A stretch of DNA of 64,000 bases from Cohaesibacter intestini (GTDB lineage: Bacteria; Pseudomonadota; Alphaproteobacteria; Rhizobiales; Cohaesibacteraceae). The number at the start of each line of letters is the position of its first letter. Within the stretch, counting starts at the first letter, position 1. Positions 19,001 through 27,046 of this stretch are shown here, piece by piece. The notes under the pieces were generated by a model. The model was not told the DNA's origin. It was given only the letters and a program-made list of their open reading frames with translations, and searched no databases. A program made the translations under genes and the position numbers. The stretch spans positions 310,001 to 374,000 of the forward strand of contig NZ_QODK01000001.1 of NCBI RefSeq assembly GCF_003324485.1, written 5' to 3'.

Positions 19001-21095
19001 CAATGCCCATCATGCGGGTTTCCAGCTCTGGCGATGGGGCATGTTTCTTGGCGATGGCGAAACCATCGAGCACAAAGAAATTGATCTTGCGCTTGATGAT
19101 GGTGTCGCGGAAGGCCTTTGGCAGATCACGCCAGACTTCAGCACGGCTGAGGCTTGACTGAAGGATGAAGGTACCGCCCTCAACCAGCCCGCGCAACGGG
19201 TTGGAATGGGAGAAGACCTTGTGGTCCGGCGAAATCACCACTTCGACATCTTCAAGATCGGCGTTGGTGATCTTCACGGGTTCCGGGCTCAATGTGATGT
19301 AATAGTTGGTTGGTGCCCCGCTTTTCTCCGAGCCATATTTCGGCGCGGATTTGGAATAGAGCCCCAAGGCATTGGCCAGAATGTCGGTCAACAATTTGCC
19401 CGTGGCGATGGTGCCGTAGCCACCGACCGAGTGGAAGCGGATGCGCAAGGCGCCGTCTGGCAATAGGTTCGGGTTGGGCTTGGTGTCGATCGCCATCATT
19501 TCCGTTTCCGGATAGGCTTCTTTCAATTTGGCCTGCAACTCGCCAATGGCCGGGCTTGGATTGGCGACAAAGAATTGGCTACCGAGATAGACAAAGGGCT
19601 TCTGGCCCGTTTCCATATTCTCATAAGCCGCGATCAGATGGCGTGGCTGAAGATCATGGGCCCCAAGGCCGAAAATGGCAGTGGTGACTTTGGGCATATG
19701 CTCAAGTGCCGGAATGCCGACATAGCGTTCGCCGTCGCGGTTTTCGACCGCCTTCATCAAAGCTTCCTTGACGAAGGTGGTCAGTGCGGTGACATCCGAG
19801 CGCTCCAGGATCGTGACCGCCTTCTTGCCCTGCAAGGCCTCGACCAGATCAGCTTCCGGGAACGGCTGAAGCAGTTTGACGGAAATGACGCCGACCTTCT
19901 TGCCCTGCCGCCGCAGATAGGCTGCGACCGCTTCGGCGTCGTCGGTGACCGAACCAAGGCCGATCAGTACCATCTCGGCATCATCGCATTCAAAGGTCTT
20001 GAGCGGCGCATAATCGCGCCCGGTCAGAGCGGAATATTCAGCCATCGCATCGCGGACAAAGCCCGGCACGTCGCGGACAAAGTGGGTGCGGTGATCGACG
20101 GCACCGGCCTGATAGTCGGGCTGGTTCTGCACACCACCGGTCAGGCCCGGATTGTGAATATCGACCTGTGCTGGAACCCGCTGGCGGGTGCCTTTTTCAA
20201 AAGCATTGAGCCATTGACGACGCCATTGGTCATGGAGCTCGGATGGCACCAGAGCGAGGGTCTCGTCGATCAGTTTGGCTTCGCTGTCTTTCTCGATGGC
20301 GTCCGCATGGGCATCGAGGAAAGCGATCAACTTGGTGTAGATGTCGGTTTCCATGTCGGCGCTGTGGCGGCCCAGATAGCGCTTCAATTGGAAGACACGG
20401 CCCTTGGCACCGAACAGCATCTCTTGGGCCACCGTTGGGCAAGGGATGCGATCATTGGGATCACCGATGAAGGCGCGGAGCAACGCATCCTCCGGCATCA
20501 TCACTTCGCTCATCATGTGCGATGTGACAAAGCCATCCATGGCATTGGTCACCGGCACCATCGACATGGCGCTGACCTTGTAGGAAATGGCGGCCAGATC
20601 GGCGGCTTCCTGCGGGTTGGAGCCAAACAGAATGGTATAGCCCGATGGCAGCAAGGCATAGACGTCATCATGACCGGCCATCACATTGAGCGAATGGCGG
20701 GAGACGGAGCGGGCTGCCACCTGCATGACAAAACCGCCGACTTTCTTGCCGACGGTTACATAATGGGATTCGAGTCCATAAAGCACACCCTGTGAGGAGG
20801 AGGCGTTGGAAATATACTGCCCCCCGGTGAGGGCTGCACCCAGCGCGCCCGATTGGGCGGAATGCTCGCCTTCAGGCTCGAAGAAGAAGGGGTGTCTACC
20901 CCAAATATTGACCCCACCGCCTGCGCGGAAGGCTTCGTATAATTCAGCAATTTCGGTTGATGGCGTGATCGGATAGCCAATCACCCCGCCGCATACCTGG
21001 CCCATCACCTGCGCGATGGCACCATTGCCGTGAATCACTGTCGAAATGCCCGGGAATACCGGTTTTTTGGAAACTTTCTGGTCCATTTGCTCCAC
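16089..21095 (-). CDS. nifJ: long pyruvate:ferredoxin (flavodoxin) oxidoreductase, NifJ type
   Basis: A 1668-residue homodimer-type 2-oxoacid oxidoreductase, about 470 residues longer than typical NifJ (about 1175-1200). Order: alpha domain with YPITPSTE at 41-48; gamma domain from about 548; two ferredoxin clusters (C854/857/860/864 and C985/988/991/995); TPP domain with proximal-cluster cysteines C1061, C1064, C1150 and C1355, GDG at 1241-1243 and N1269. An extra C-terminal region (about 1360-1668) adds a helical part, an Ala/Pro-rich linker (1553-1595) and a four-cysteine ferredoxin-like tail (C1606, C1609, C1612, C1662). It converts pyruvate and CoA to acetyl-CoA, CO2 and reduced ferredoxin. 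All catalytic motifs are intact. It is cotranscribed with the downstream Nfn fusion. Confidence 0.9.
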   Translation of the reverse strand: MEQMDQKVSKKPVFPGISTVIHGNGAIAQVMGQVCGGVIGYPITPSTEIAELYEAFRAGGGVNIWGRHPFFFEPEGEHSAQSGALGAALTGGQYISNASSSQGVLYGLESHYVTVGKKVGGFVMQVAARSVSRHSLNVMAGHDDVYALLPSGYTILFGSNPQEAADLAAISYKVSAMSMVPVTNAMDGFVTSHMMSEVMMPEDALLRAFIGDPNDRIPCPTVAQEMLFGAKGRVFQLKRYLGRHSADMETDIYTKLIAFLDAHADAIEKDSEAKLIDETLALVPSELHDQWRRQWLNAFEKGTRQRVPAQVDIHNPGLTGGVQNQPDYQAGAVDHRTHFVRDVPGFVRDAMAEYSALTGRDYAPLKTFECDDAEMVLIGLGSVTDDAEAVAAYLRRQGKKVGVISVKLLQPFPEADLVEALQGKKAVTILERSDVTALTTFVKEALMKAVENRDGERYVGIPALEHMPKVTTAIFGLGAHDLQPRHLIAAYENMETGQKPFVYLGSQFFVANPSPAIGELQAKLKEAYPETEMMAIDTKPNPNLLPDGALRIRFHSVGGYGTIATGKLLTDILANALGLYSKSAPKYGSEKSGAPTNYYITLSPEPVKITNADLEDVEVVISPDHKVFSHSNPLRGLVEGGTFILQSSLSRAEVWRDLPKAFRDTIIKRKINFFVLDGFAIAKKHAPSPELETRMMGIAFIGAVCGHVERVTQGADEAAVLDMVRNQIAKKFGSKGQAVVEGNMAVIRDGLEATRQMDYQSDDLAEIAKLPDQAPAFAASISASACRIANDASPVGMFDHDYYEETMASPFRDGTIGEAPVLPGAGMFMPSGTAAAKDKGLFRRSVPVFDPDLCTGCIDCTMVCPDAALPASVLDIDDLLMTAAKDLDMPAAQREVVREYIRTIGAAVRGRLQASTDGKPFAQLVADAVEELYVESAVVKSNLARIADAVAILPVAKTRPFFDTPEKDHTGSGGLYALAVDPWKCSGCLECIDICGPGALSVEDQDAALLEKLQAEFAFYSKTPSTPQRFIEPAFEPEGDLKRMMLDRDTYYATTGGHGACRGCGEVTAIRQVVSATHALNERRQRTHIRELEGLLNKLQAKRQSVSDDAVRLARIDGALDVLEKRLFLLEGGPTGNGPAPMVVANATGCSSVYASTFPFNPYNDPWVNSLFQDSPALSKGIFEGLSASAAVDFKAIRIAKLELADAYDPATDDMALRNFEWQQFTKAERALMPTVMNISGDGAAYDIGFGALSRLLSSNTPVKVMVLNSGVYSNTGGQASTASLSGQDSDLARFGPAVAGKQEDRKELGLIAAFHPQVFVVQSATAMQGHFLKSLRAYLEETTSPALLDVYTPCQGEHGIADDAAYRRTKLAVESRVSPLFVHDPRAGDTLAERFSLDGNPALDQDWATRSLEYLEDGALKLMDVPVTPADFALDETRFKKQFRPLKDGVEAAPVHDYIDLPIAERGRMVAYVLTTDKNRNLVKMEVGATIVHLVEERRRYWRTLKHLAGLHVVALDKAHKAELAALEAKYKDALDARETSMDSIATGMSELAASSGAPAAAFGLGDALAPSAAAPAANGAASGAAPAANGSSVPHIHDEDMSLCTDCKTCYEEVPELFELTKIIVDGQAKSVAHTIPGALEAVEMTPQLRARLDRVSATCDAEIVK

Positions 21096-21380
21096 CCGAC
21101 GACAGCCGCAGCGGGAGCAATCTCCCCTTAGAGGGCCTGTCGTTAAAGAATAAGACGCCTGCTAGGTCGATACAAATCCGGACATGATCTGGTCGTGATC
21201 TGGTTTTGGTGGCTGAGATATGGCTCAGCTGGTTTGTATCGGCTAACGGATGAGAAATTAAAATTGGCTGTCTTTTGTTATGGTGGCCATGGCATACTGT
21301 CTCGGCAATTCAATCGCACTGCGTCGACCCTCCCTATGCTTTGGTCGTAGAAAGCTTAGAACATTTGTCGTAGTTGGAAG

Positions 21381-21394
21381 TTGACCTGTATCAA
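21381..21394. promoter_or_regulatory. FNR/FixK-like binding site
   Basis: TTGACCTGTATCAA is a full match to TTGA-N6-TCAA, the FNR/FixK-family consensus. It lies 286 bases before the nifJ start and about 364 bases before the DUF2946 start, so it could control either operon under low oxygen. Function is inferred from sequence and gene context. Confidence 0.6.
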
Positions 21395-21480
21395 CTCAGT
21401 CCGCCAGCTCGCCGCTGATGGAGGATGAGACCGCGCGAAAACCGCCTCTCAGATATGCGATTTTGCAGTCGATTTCTTCC

Positions 21481-21509
21481 TAAGAACAATAACTAACAAA
21501 CTGTTCTTA
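21481..21509. promoter_or_regulatory. 8-bp inverted repeat upstream of the cyd locus
   Basis: TAAGAACA and TGTTCTTA are perfect complements separated by 13 AT-rich bases. The spacing suits a dimeric regulator. It does not match the FNR or alphaproteobacterial LexA consensus. Confidence 0.4.
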
Positions 21510-21744
21510 TTTACTTTTTCTTCTCCAATTGACTCTTCGAAAGCCGTTCCACAGCACGCAGCGTTATCCGTGTTTGACCGGATGTGAGCCGTGCATCTGA
21601 CACGGGTCAGCTGCGCTGTCAGCGCATCGCTCAGTGTGTATTCAAGGCGTCTGTTGCGACCGGTTGTCTCAGTTGGGACTTTTGATCTTGTTAAAGAGGA
21701 GTTTTCTATGCTTGTTTAAATCTACGTGTTTTTTTGTATTTCAA

Positions 21745-22188
21745 ATGGAACCGTTGCACCGCATGCGCCCCGCTCCCGCCCCTTTCCTGAAGATGCCACC
21801 GCGCCGGAAGCCCGGCAGGGCCGCCGTTGGCTGGGCATTGTTGGCGATGTGGTTGCAGGTGGTGTTTGCCGGTCTGCATCTGGCGACCGTCTCGCACGCG
21901 CTCGGCGGACCAGTTGCGCATCAGGCGGCGATCTGGACCATCTGCACGGCAGAGGGGAATATCCTGACCCTTGATGAGTCTGGCGACCCGATCTCGCGGG
22001 GGATCGAAACGCTGTGCGCCATTTGCGTTTCAGGGGTTGCTGACGGGCTGGTGCTCGATATGCCGCAGCCGGTTGCACTCAATTTCTCGCCACCAATCCT
22101 GTATGATCGTCCCCTGTCCGGCTTTGACACGCCATGGTGGAAACAATCCCCAAGGGTGGGGACAAGCCGCGCCCCACCCCTCCTCTAG
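21745..22188 (+). CDS. DUF2946-like small exported or membrane protein
   Basis: A 147-residue protein with a proline- and arginine-rich start, one hydrophobic segment (about residues 27-50) that could be a signal anchor, and two cysteine motifs: WTICTAEGN and LCAIC. The ICTxxG plus CxxC pattern matches the DUF2946 family, which is often found near metal (copper) genes but has no settled function. The ATG at 21745 is my choice; a GTG at 21634 would add an unlikely Cys- and Leu-rich leader, and ATG 21763 is another option. It lies 105 bases before cydA on the same strand, so a role in metal or haem supply to the oxidase is possible but not shown. Confidence 0.6.
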   Translation: MEPLHRMRPAPAPFLKMPPRRKPGRAAVGWALLAMWLQVVFAGLHLATVSHALGGPVAHQAAIWTICTAEGNILTLDESGDPISRGIETLCAICVSGVADGLVLDMPQPVALNFSPPILYDRPLSGFDTPWWKQSPRVGTSRAPPLL

Positions 22189-22215
22189 GGCACGTCCATT
22201 CTTTTCACGCGTCAC

Positions 22216-22254
22216 CGCCCCGCCAGCCATTGCCAATTGTCATTTGCCGGGGCG
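22216..22254. other. inverted repeat between the DUF2946 gene and cydA
   Basis: CGCCCCG (22216-22222) and CGGGGCG (22248-22254) pair across 25 bases in the 105-base gap. No T-run follows. It may be an mRNA leader or processing structure. Confidence 0.3.
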
Positions 22255-22293
22255 ACCCTGTCCTGCTGATACAGCATCACCAAGAGAGCTGTC

Positions 22294-23880
22294 ATGGAAC
22301 CCATTTATGACGACCTGTTCGTCAATCTCTCGCGCTGGCAATTTGCCGCCACGGCGCTTTATCACTTTCTGTTTGTGCCCCTCACTTTGGGCCTGACATG
22401 GATCCTCGTGATCATGGAGTCGGTCTATGTGATGACCGGCAAAGAGATCTATCGCGATATGACCAAATTCTGGGGCAAGTTGTTCGGTATCAACTTTGCT
22501 CTGGGCGTGACCACCGGCCTGACGATGGAATTTCAGTTCGGCACCAACTGGTCCTATTATTCGCACTATGTCGGCGACGTCTTTGGCGCGCCGCTGGCAA
22601 TTGAAGGCCTGATGGCTTTCTTTCTGGAATCGACCTTTGTCGGCCTGTTCTTCCTTGGTTGGGACAAATTGTCAAAACGCCAGCATCTGGCCGTGACCTT
22701 CTTTACAGCGCTCGGCTCGAACCTGTCGGCGCTTTGGATTCTGGTGGCCAATGGCTGGATGCAAAATCCCGTCGGCTCGGAATTTTCGGCCGAGACTATG
22801 CGGATGGAAATGACCAACTTCGCGGAAGTGGTGCTCAATCCAGTTGCGCAGGTGAAATTCGTGCATACGGTTGCCGCGGGCTATGTCACAGCCTCGATGT
22901 TCGTCATCGGCATTTCCGCCTGGTACATCCTCAAGGGCCGCGATCTGGCCTTTGCCAAACGGTCCTTCTCGGTTGCTGCGGGCTTCGGTCTTGCTGCGTC
23001 GCTGTCGGTCATTGTGTTGGGCGACGAGTCCGGTTACGAGCTGGGCGATGTGCAAAAGGTAAAACTGGCGACCATCGAAGCGGAATATCATACGGAAGAG
23101 GCACCTGCCGCCTTCAATGTCATCGGCATCCCGAATGACAAGGAAATGCGGGTTGATTATGCATTTCAAATCCCGTGGGCCATGGGGCTGATTGCCACGC
23201 GCTCGTTCGATAAAGAGGTCACCGGCATTTCCGAGTTGAAAGACCAGCATGAAGTGCGGATTCGCTCGGGCATGATTGCCTATGACTATCTGACCAAGCT
23301 GCGGGCAGGTGACAAATCGGAAGAGACCAAGACCGCCTTCAACGAGCATAAGGCCGATCTGGGCTATGGCTTGTTGCTCAAGCGCTATATCGACAATCCG
23401 ATGGAAGCGAGCGAAGAGATGATCAAGGCAGCCGTTGACGATTCCATTCCTTCGGTGCCCTACCTTTTCTGGAGCTTCCGGATCATGGTTGGCTTTGGCT
23501 TCCTGATGCTGTTCCTGTTCAGCCTGTCCTTCTATTACAACGCCAAACGCGTAATCGAGGAAAAACGCTGGCTGTTGCGCATGCTCGTTATTTCCATTCC
23601 CGTGCCATGGCTCGCCTGTGAGCTGGGCTGGTTCGTGGCCGAATATGGTCGCCAACCATGGGCAATTGGTGAGGTGCTGCCAACCTTCCTTGCGGCCTCC
23701 AGCCTGACGATCAGCGATTTGATCTTCTCGCTTGTCGGCTTCCTCACCTTCTACACCTTCCTGCTGGTCATCGAAATGTGGCTGATGGTGAAATTTGCCC
23801 GTCTGGGGCCGAGCGCCCTGCATACGGGCCGCTATCACCATGAGCAATTTGACCGCTCCCCTCTGGCCCCTGCCGAATGA
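22294..23880 (+). CDS. cydA: cytochrome bd ubiquinol oxidase subunit I
   Basis: A 528-residue polytopic inner-membrane protein carrying haems b558, b595 and d. It oxidises quinol and reduces oxygen to water with high affinity. The haem-ligand histidine near the N-terminus is in LYHFLF (H24), a second lies in KFVHTV, and the conserved GRQPW motif is near the C-terminus. A hydrophilic Q-loop of about 130 residues (after DESGYELGD) places it in the long Q-loop (E. coli-like) group; the length fits CydA of that type. AGAGAG precedes the ATG. It is the first gene of cydABXDC. Confidence 0.96.
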   Translation: MEPIYDDLFVNLSRWQFAATALYHFLFVPLTLGLTWILVIMESVYVMTGKEIYRDMTKFWGKLFGINFALGVTTGLTMEFQFGTNWSYYSHYVGDVFGAPLAIEGLMAFFLESTFVGLFFLGWDKLSKRQHLAVTFFTALGSNLSALWILVANGWMQNPVGSEFSAETMRMEMTNFAEVVLNPVAQVKFVHTVAAGYVTASMFVIGISAWYILKGRDLAFAKRSFSVAAGFGLAASLSVIVLGDESGYELGDVQKVKLATIEAEYHTEEAPAAFNVIGIPNDKEMRVDYAFQIPWAMGLIATRSFDKEVTGISELKDQHEVRIRSGMIAYDYLTKLRAGDKSEETKTAFNEHKADLGYGLLLKRYIDNPMEASEEMIKAAVDDSIPSVPYLFWSFRIMVGFGFLMLFLFSLSFYYNAKRVIEEKRWLLRMLVISIPVPWLACELGWFVAEYGRQPWAIGEVLPTFLAASSLTISDLIFSLVGFLTFYTFLLVIEMWLMVKFARLGPSALHTGRYHHEQFDRSPLAPAE

Positions 23881-23904
23881 CGGGTATTGAGAAGGATTCT
23901 GACA

Positions 23905-25062
23905 ATGCTACTTGATTATGAAGTTTTGAAACTGGCCTGGTGGGCGCTCGTGGGTGTGTTGCTCATCGGCTTTGCCATCACCGATGGCATGGATATGGGC
24001 GTGGGCAATCTGTTGCCCTTCCTTGGCAAGAATGATGCTGAGCGCCGCATCATCATCAACACGGTCGGGCCGCACTGGGATGGCAACCAGGTCTGGTTTA
24101 TCACGGCGGGTGGGGCGATTTTTGCCGCTTGGCCTGCGGTTTATGCTGCGGCCTTCTCCGGCTTTTACATGGCCATGCTGTTGGTGCTGTTTGCGCTCTT
24201 CTTCCGGCCTGTCGGCTTTGACTATCGCTCAAAGATCGACAATCCCAAATGGCGCAATGCGTGGGATTGGGGGCTGTTTGCAGGCGGCTTTATTCCATCG
24301 CTGATTTTCGGTGTTGCCTTTGGCAATCTGCTGCAGGGCGTGACCTTCCATCTCGATGAGTTCCTGCGGGTCACCTATGATGCAACCTTCATCTGGGCCT
24401 TGCTGCCGTTGCTCAATCCCTTTGCCATTCTGGCGGGACTTGTTTCGGTCGCCATGCTGACCGGTCACGGCTCAACATGGCTGCAAATGCGAGCGGATCA
24501 TGTGGTCGCCGCACGTGCCCGGACCATGGGCATGATTTTCGGGGTCGCCACCAGCGCGCTGTTCACTCTCGCCGGGCTGTGGATCTGGATTGGCAATTTC
24601 GACTATTTCGTCATTGTCAGCCAGCCTCCCCTTGATGCCCTTCCCAACCCACTGGCCAAGGAAGTAGCCATGCAAGCGGGTGCCCTGTTCAATATCTATC
24701 AGGATTATCCGATTGCGATGCTGGCTCCGGCGCTCGGCATTTTTGCACCACTGCTGATGGCTCTGATGAGCCGGATTGGCCGGGGTGGCTTTGCCTTTGT
24801 CTTCAGTGCCCTTGGCATGACGGGGATCATTTCGACCGCCGGTTTGTCAATGTTCCCGTTCATCATGCCATCGATCAGCGATCCGGTCTCATCGCTGACC
24901 ATCTGGGATGCCCCTTCAAGCCACCTTACCCTGACAGTGATGTTCTGGGCGGCTGTGATCTTCGTGCCGATCGTGCTCGCCTACACCATCTGGTGCTACG
25001 TGCGCATGTGGGGTCGGGTCACACTGGAAGAAATCGATGCCCGCTCTCATTCTGCTTACTGA
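23905..25062 (+). CDS. cydB: cytochrome bd ubiquinol oxidase subunit II
   Basis: A 385-residue integral membrane protein, the second subunit of cytochrome bd. The N-terminal region contains ITDGMDMGVGNLLP and GPHWDGNQVW, conserved in CydB, and about eight to nine membrane segments follow. I chose the ATG at 23905 (MLLDYEVLK) because GAAGGA lies upstream and the extra upstream residues MRRILT are not family-like. It starts 24 bases after cydA and is followed by cydX. Confidence 0.96.
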   Translation: MLLDYEVLKLAWWALVGVLLIGFAITDGMDMGVGNLLPFLGKNDAERRIIINTVGPHWDGNQVWFITAGGAIFAAWPAVYAAAFSGFYMAMLLVLFALFFRPVGFDYRSKIDNPKWRNAWDWGLFAGGFIPSLIFGVAFGNLLQGVTFHLDEFLRVTYDATFIWALLPLLNPFAILAGLVSVAMLTGHGSTWLQMRADHVVAARARTMGMIFGVATSALFTLAGLWIWIGNFDYFVIVSQPPLDALPNPLAKEVAMQAGALFNIYQDYPIAMLAPALGIFAPLLMALMSRIGRGGFAFVFSALGMTGIISTAGLSMFPFIMPSISDPVSSLTIWDAPSSHLTLTVMFWAAVIFVPIVLAYTIWCYVRMWGRVTLEEIDARSHSAY

Positions 25063-25086
25063 GCCTCACGAAAAAGGAGATAGACT

Positions 25087-25206
25087 ATGTGGTATTTCGC
25101 CTGGATTCTGGGGCTGACGGCGGCCCTTTCGATCGGCATCATAAACGTCATGTGGTACGAAGCCCAACACAGCTTCGATGACAAGGAAGGGGCCGACGAG
25201 GCCTGA
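25087..25206 (+). CDS. cydX: cytochrome bd small subunit CydX
   Basis: A 39-residue single-pass membrane peptide starting MWYFAWILG, the conserved opening of CydX (YbgT family), with a short acidic tail ending in GADEA. It stabilises the CydAB haem sites in known cases. AAGGAG lies a few bases before the ATG, and the gene starts 24 bases after cydB. Confidence 0.93.
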   Translation: MWYFAWILGLTAALSIGIINVMWYEAQHSFDDKEGADEA

Positions 25207-25279
25207 TCTTCCCCCGAAACTGGCCGGTGGACACCTCTTGCCCACTGGCCGTACTCTTTGAGAATGAGAGCCGCCCTTG

Positions 25280-27046
25280 ATGTCCAAAGCCAATCTCTCC
25301 CGCTATCTCAAGCGCGAAGCCAAACGGATCGAGCAGCCGATCCGTTGGTCGATCGGCTTGAGCTTGATGAGCGGCTTGTTGTTGATCGGGCAGATGGGGA
25401 TGATTGCCAGCATCATTTCCGATGTGCTGACCAAGCATGCGGGCCTTGCAGATGTCATGCTGCCGCTCTGCCTGCTGCCGCTGCTGTTTGTTGCCCGCGC
25501 GGTTTTGTCTTATGGCGCGGAAAAGCTGGCGCTGCATGCAGCGATTGACCTCAAACATGATATGCGTGGCCGGTTGCTCTCACGGCTGATTGCCAAAGGG
25601 CCGATCCGCAGCCGCGAAGGCGATAGCGCCACTGGTGATCAGGTCACCATGCTGACCGAGGGCATCGAAGCTTTGGAAGGCTATTTTGCCCGCTATTTGC
25701 CTGCGATGGTGATGATGGTCCTGCTGCCACTTGCCATTCTGGCGGTCACCTTGGTGCGTGACTGGCTGTCGGCCTTGGTGATGGTGGTCACCGCGCCTTT
25801 GATCCCCTTCTTCATGATCCTGATCGGCAAGGGCACGGAAAAGCTCAACCAGAAGCAATGGCGCAAGCTGGCGGTCCTGTCGGCGCATTTTCTCGACATG
25901 ATCCAAGGCTTGACGACGCTCAAATGGTTCAACGCTTCCCGGCGCGAGGCCGAGAGCGTGTCACGGATGGCGGATGATTATCGCCGCACCACCATGAGTG
26001 TGCTGCGCGTCGCCTTTTTGTCGTCGCTGGTGTTGGAATTTTTCGCCACCATTTCCATTGCCATCATCGCGGTCTTTATCGGCTTCCGGCTGCTCTATGG
26101 GGAGATGAGCTTTTATGACGGCTTTTATGTGTTGCTGCTGGCTCCGGATTTCTATTTGCCGCTGCGGCAAATGGGCAGTCATTATCATGCAAGGATGGAG
26201 GCGGTTGGCGCAGCGGAACGCTTTGTCGATCTGATGGAAGAGGATGAGGCGCCAAAGACGAAAGAAACCGCCCTGCCAGTGCCGCAAGCGGGTCTGTCGC
26301 TAAGTTTCGAGCATGTGCAGTTTGCCTATGATGATGGCACGGTGGCTTTGCAAGATGTGTCCTTTTCCCTGTCTGCGGGGCAAAAGCTGGCTCTGGTGGG
26401 ACCGTCCGGGGCGGGCAAAAGCACGATCCTTGATTTGCTGCTTGGGCTGATCCAGCCAACCGGTGGCCGCATTCTGATCAACGGGATCGATTTGTCACAT
26501 CTGCCGATGGATCTTTGGCGGCAGCAGCTTGGCTATTTACCGCAAGCCCCAACGCTCTTTTCCGGCACGATTGCCGAAGCGCTGCGTTATGGCTGCCCGG
26601 ACGCGCCGATGGAAGCGATCATCGGGGCCGCAAGGCAGGCCGAGATCCATGACTTCATAATGTCTTTGCCAGACGGCTATGACTCCGTCTTGCAGGAAAA
26701 AGGCGGTGGGCTGTCCGGCGGACAAATTCAACGCATCGCCATTGCTCGCGCCTTGCTGCGCGATGCGCCCTTGCTGCTGCTTGACGAACCCTCGGCCCAT
26801 CTGGACCGGGCGACAGAGGGAAAAATCACAGCGGCTCTCCAGCATTTGCTGCAAAACCGAACCGCAATCACGATTGCCCATCGCCTGAGCACCATCAAAG
26901 AGGCGGATTTGATACTGGTGCTGGAAGGCGGGACAATTGTTGAAAGCGGCACGCATGATCAGCTGATGGCAGCCAAAGGGGCCTATCTGCGGCAGGTAAC
27001 CGCAAGCTTTGTTGCGGCGGGCGGTCAGGAGGGGCATGATGGCTGA
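25280..27046 (+). CDS. cydD: thiol reductant ABC exporter subunit CydD
   Basis: A 588-residue half-ABC exporter: an N-terminal membrane domain of about six helices (residues 20-300) and a C-terminal ATPase with Walker A GPSGAGKST, signature LSGGQIQRIAIARAL and Walker B LLLLDEPSAHLD. With CydC it exports glutathione or cysteine to the periplasm, needed for assembly of cytochrome bd. The ATG at 25280 is chosen over the TTG three bases earlier. It is 73 bases after cydX and its end overlaps cydC by 11 bases. Confidence 0.93.
   Translation: MSKANLSRYLKREAKRIEQPIRWSIGLSLMSGLLLIGQMGMIASIISDVLTKHAGLADVMLPLCLLPLLFVARAVLSYGAEKLALHAAIDLKHDMRGRLLSRLIAKGPIRSREGDSATGDQVTMLTEGIEALEGYFARYLPAMVMMVLLPLAILAVTLVRDWLSALVMVVTAPLIPFFMILIGKGTEKLNQKQWRKLAVLSAHFLDMIQGLTTLKWFNASRREAESVSRMADDYRRTTMSVLRVAFLSSLVLEFFATISIAIIAVFIGFRLLYGEMSFYDGFYVLLLAPDFYLPLRQMGSHYHARMEAVGAAERFVDLMEEDEAPKTKETALPVPQAGLSLSFEHVQFAYDDGTVALQDVSFSLSAGQKLALVGPSGAGKSTILDLLLGLIQPTGGRILINGIDLSHLPMDLWRQQLGYLPQAPTLFSGTIAEALRYGCPDAPMEAIIGAARQAEIHDFIMSLPDGYDSVLQEKGGGLSGGQIQRIAIARALLRDAPLLLLDEPSAHLDRATEGKITAALQHLLQNRTAITIAHRLSTIKEADLILVLEGGTIVESGTHDQLMAAKGAYLRQVTASFVAAGGQEGHDG

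Larger units (their letters stand above)
21096..21744. promoter_or_regulatory. 649-base control region between nifJ and the DUF2946/cyd genes
   Basis: No convincing gene is seen here. It separates the divergent nifJ-nfn operon and the DUF2946-cydABXDC genes. It holds an FNR/FixK-like site (21381-21394), an inverted pair CGATACAAA (21168-21176) and TTTGTATCG (21233-21241), a GATCTGGT direct repeat between them, and an 8-bp dyad TAAGAACA / TGTTCTTA (21481-21509). The density of symmetric elements suggests that promoters for both directions are controlled here. Confidence 0.6.
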
